Source: Lutibacter sp. UBA4458
GTDB lineage: Bacteria > Bacteroidota > Bacteroidia > Flavobacteriales > Flavobacteriaceae
DNA: 8,260 bases
Assembly (NCBI GenBank): GCA_002390165.1
Contig: DGOU01000103.1
Location: 4,387-12,646, forward strand
Direction: 5' to 3'
Made by a program: the position numbers and the translations under genes. How positions within the stretch are numbered: position 1 is the first letter of the stretch; the number at the start of each line of letters is the position of its first letter. This document shows, in pieces, positions 6,666 to 8,260 of this stretch. The notes beneath the pieces are model-generated. The model had not been told where the DNA came from and did not search any database. It saw nothing but the letters and a program-made list of their open reading frames with translations.

Positions 6666-6714
6666 GTACTTTTAGCGACGTTTTCTAAAAAAACTAAATT
6701 GTACTTTTGTCGAT
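6666..6714 (+). repeat. GTACTTTT direct repeat overlapping the hemA promoter
   Basis: GTACTTTT occurs at 6666-6673 and 6701-6708, 35 bp apart, followed by the related sequences AGCGACG and GTCGAT. Further copies of the core (TTGGTACTT) lie at 6616-6624 and, inside the regulator's N-terminal coding region, at 6415-6423; the latter shares 13 identical bases (TACTTTTGTCGAT) with the copy at 6702-6714. The copy at 6701 contains the hemA -7 element. The cluster may be duplicated promoter cores or a binding site. Confidence 0.35.
6702..6709 (+). promoter_or_regulatory. -7 promoter element for hemA-hemC
   Basis: TACTTTTG is a perfect TAnnTTTG match on the plus strand. Transcription would begin near 6716, giving a leader of about 18 nt before hemA ATG 6734, with the A-rich stretch GTTAAAAACC as the likely ribosome-contacting region. 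No clear TTG lies 17-23 nt upstream, so either the -33 box is degenerate or an activator helps. TACTTTTA at 6667-6674 is a weaker second candidate. Confidence 0.5.
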
Positions 6715-6733
6715 ATTTATTGTTAAAAACCTT

Positions 6734-7999
6734 ATGGAGCACCAAAATACAGTAACTAAATTATATAACGTTGGAATAAGCTACAAAAAAGCAGACGTTA
6801 AGGTTAGAGGAACTTTCAGTATTACCAAAGAAAATCAAATTTTATTATTAGAAGAAGCAAAACAAAATGGCTTAGATGGTGTTTTTGTTTTATCTACTTG
6901 TAACCGAACCGAAATAACAGGTTTTGCAAAACATCCTTTTGAATTGATTAGTTTACTAATTAAATATTCTAACGGTAGTGTAGAATCTTTTATTCCAGTT
7001 TCTAATGTTTTTAAAAATAAAGATGCAGTTAGGCATTTATTTAGAATAGGTACTGGTTTAGAAAGTCAAATATTAGGAGATTATGAAATTGTTGGTCAAT
7101 TAAAACAAGCTTATAAACAAGCTAAAGATTTAGGAACTACCAATGCCTATTTAGAACGTTTAATGAATTTGGTTTTACAAGCTAGTAAAGAGGTGAAAAA
7201 CAACACCAAGCTAAGTTCAGGTACAACCTCTGTTGCTTATGCTGCAATTCAATATGTTATTGATAATGTTGAAAATTATAACCAAAAAAATATTCTAATT
7301 TATGGTTTAGGTAAAATAGGGCAAAATACCATTAAAAACATATTAGAATATACTGAAAACAAGAATGTAACGGTAATAAATCGTACACAAGAAAAAGCAG
7401 ATCAGTTTGCTTCAGAATATAAAGGAATAAAAGTAGCGAGTTATGCTAACTTAGTAACAGAAATAGAAAAAGCAGACATACTAATTGTTTCTACAGGTTC
7501 AAGTAAACCTACGGTTACAGCTAAAGAGCTAAATAATAGTAATTCAAAATTGGTAATTGATTTATCTATTCCGTCAAACGTGGAAGTAGCTGTTAAAAAT
7601 TTAGAAAACATTTCTTTAATTAATGTAGATGAATTATCCAAAATTACAGATAAAACACTTCAAATGAGAGAAAGTGAGATTCCTCATACCGAAGAAATAA
7701 TTAAAAAATATAAAGCAGAATTTAACGCTTGGATTGAAGTTAGAAAATATGTTCCGGCTGTTAATGCGTTAAAAGAATCCTTAAAGTCTATTCAGTTTAA
7801 TGAAATAGATTTTCATTCTCGAAAAATTAAAGATTTCAATGTAGAACATGCCGAAATGGTTACTTCTAGAATGATTCAAAAAATAACTACACAATTTGTG
7901 AAACATTTAAAAGATGAAAATACTTCAGTAGATCAAAGTATTGAAGTAATTAGTAAAATGTTTCATATTAACGAATTAAGTATACATGAAGATAATTAG
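6734..7999 (+). CDS. hemA: Glutamyl-tRNA reductase (HemA)
   Basis: This 421-residue protein reduces glutamyl-tRNA(Glu) with NADPH to glutamate-1-semialdehyde, the first committed step of the C5 tetrapyrrole pathway, in the cytoplasm. The catalytic domain has STCNRTE (54-60) with the nucleophile Cys56. The conserved block GLESQILGDYEIVGQLKQAY (108-127) has Asp116 where many homologues have Glu. The NADPH domain carries YGLGKIGQNT (190-199) and VINRT (214-218). A C-terminal helical dimerisation region follows from about residue 310. Length is normal. The frame continues upstream to TTG 6707, but that codon lies in the promoter -7 element and ATG 6734 has a typical A-rich leader, so ATG is chosen. 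It diverges from the AraC-type regulator and overlaps hemC by 14 nt. Regulation by the neighbouring regulator is likely but inferred. Confidence 0.96.
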   Translation: MEHQNTVTKLYNVGISYKKADVKVRGTFSITKENQILLLEEAKQNGLDGVFVLSTCNRTEITGFAKHPFELISLLIKYSNGSVESFIPVSNVFKNKDAVRHLFRIGTGLESQILGDYEIVGQLKQAYKQAKDLGTTNAYLERLMNLVLQASKEVKNNTKLSSGTTSVAYAAIQYVIDNVENYNQKNILIYGLGKIGQNTIKNILEYTENKNVTVINRTQEKADQFASEYKGIKVASYANLVTEIEKADILIVSTGSSKPTVTAKELNNSNSKLVIDLSIPSNVEVAVKNLENISLINVDELSKITDKTLQMRESEIPHTEEIIKKYKAEFNAWIEVRKYVPAVNALKESLKSIQFNEIDFHSRKIKDFNVEHAEMVTSRMIQKITTQFVKHLKDENTSVDQSIEVISKMFHINELSIHEDN

Positions 8000-8260
8000 A
8001 ATTGGAACTCGTTCCAGTCAATTAGCAATGTGGCAGGCAAATGCTGTTGCACAACAATTAGAACATTTAGGACATAAAACAGAAATAATTAAAATCGATT
8101 CTATTGGTGATATGGTTTTAGATAAGCCATTGTATGAACTAGGAATTGTAGGGGTTTTTACAAAAAACTTAGATATTGCTTTATTAAATGATAAAATTGA
8201 TATTTCTGTTAATTCTTTTAAAGATGTGCCAACTAAATTGCCAGAAGGAATTGTGCAAGC
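7986..8260 (+). CDS. hemC: Hydroxymethylbilane synthase (porphobilinogen deaminase, HemC); 3' end cut by window edge
   Basis: Ninety-one codons are open from ATG 7986 to the right edge. The translation fits the first domain of HemC: IRIGTRSSQLAMWQA (4-18), DSIGD (38-42), FTKNLDIALL (58-67) and SFKDVPTKLPEG (77-88), with Lys79 and the catalytic-type Asp80. HemC condenses four porphobilinogen molecules into hydroxymethylbilane using a dipyrromethane cofactor bound to a Cys in the missing part. Full length should be about 300 residues. Residue 76 is Asn, where most HemC proteins have His in an HSxKDVPT motif. The start overlaps the end of hemA by 14 nt in another frame, indicating co-transcription and probably translational coupling. 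ATG 7986 aligns with the usual start, only a few residues before IGTR. Confidence 0.94.
   Translation, partial: MKIIRIGTRSSQLAMWQANAVAQQLEHLGHKTEIIKIDSIGDMVLDKPLYELGIVGVFTKNLDIALLNDKIDISVNSFKDVPTKLPEGIVQ

Noticed and set aside
7441..7641. Minus-strand open frame opposite hemA
   Set aside because: Antisense to the HemA nucleotide-binding region; no supporting start context or motifs.

Overview
This AT-rich window (roughly 30% G+C by eye) looks like a chromosome segment of a Flavobacteriaceae-type Bacteroidota. The reasons are strong A/T third-position codon preference, matches to the Bacteroidota -7 promoter element TAnnTTTG upstream of divergent genes, no clear Shine-Dalgarno sequences, A-rich translation leaders, and a divergent regulator-hemH-hemJ / hemA-hemC arrangement. 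It contains seven protein-coding genes, two of them cut by the window edges. I see no rRNA, tRNA, CRISPR array, insertion sequence or phage gene.

Left part (1-3759, minus strand): an operon read right to left as iorA, iorB and an ADP-forming acyl-CoA synthetase, with gaps of only 6 and 10 nt. IorAB oxidatively decarboxylates aryl 2-oxoacids (indolepyruvate and related transamination products of aromatic amino acids) to aryl-acetyl-CoA. The synthetase can turn the CoA thioester into free acid plus ATP. Together they form a compact aromatic amino acid catabolic and energy-conserving module, or, run in reverse, a way to salvage aryl-acetates. IorA stops before the C-terminal ferredoxin domain found in archaeal IorA, so the electron partner must be encoded elsewhere. 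A near-perfect AT-rich dyad with an FNR/CRP-like TGA-N6-TCA core lies just upstream of iorA.

Middle and right part (3991-8260): a heme biosynthesis locus built around a divergent promoter region. Leftward run an AraC/PchR-type regulator, hemH (ferrochelatase) and hemJ (protoporphyrinogen oxidase, often mislabelled CopD), with gaps of 2 and 3 nt. Rightward run hemA (glutamyl-tRNA reductase) and hemC (hydroxymethylbilane synthase, cut at the right edge), overlapping by 14 nt. The window thus holds the first steps and the last two steps of protoporphyrin-dependent heme synthesis, with a regulator placed to control both arms. The intergenic region has a TAnnTTTG element facing each way, three ATGTCA repeats (two within a longer 35-bp-spaced repeat), and several copies of a GTACTT motif.

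I found no plainly new system. The points most worth a second look are the candidate operator array between the regulator and hemA, the dyad before iorA, the ferredoxin-less IorA next to an ADP-forming synthetase, and an Asn in place of a usually conserved His in HemC.
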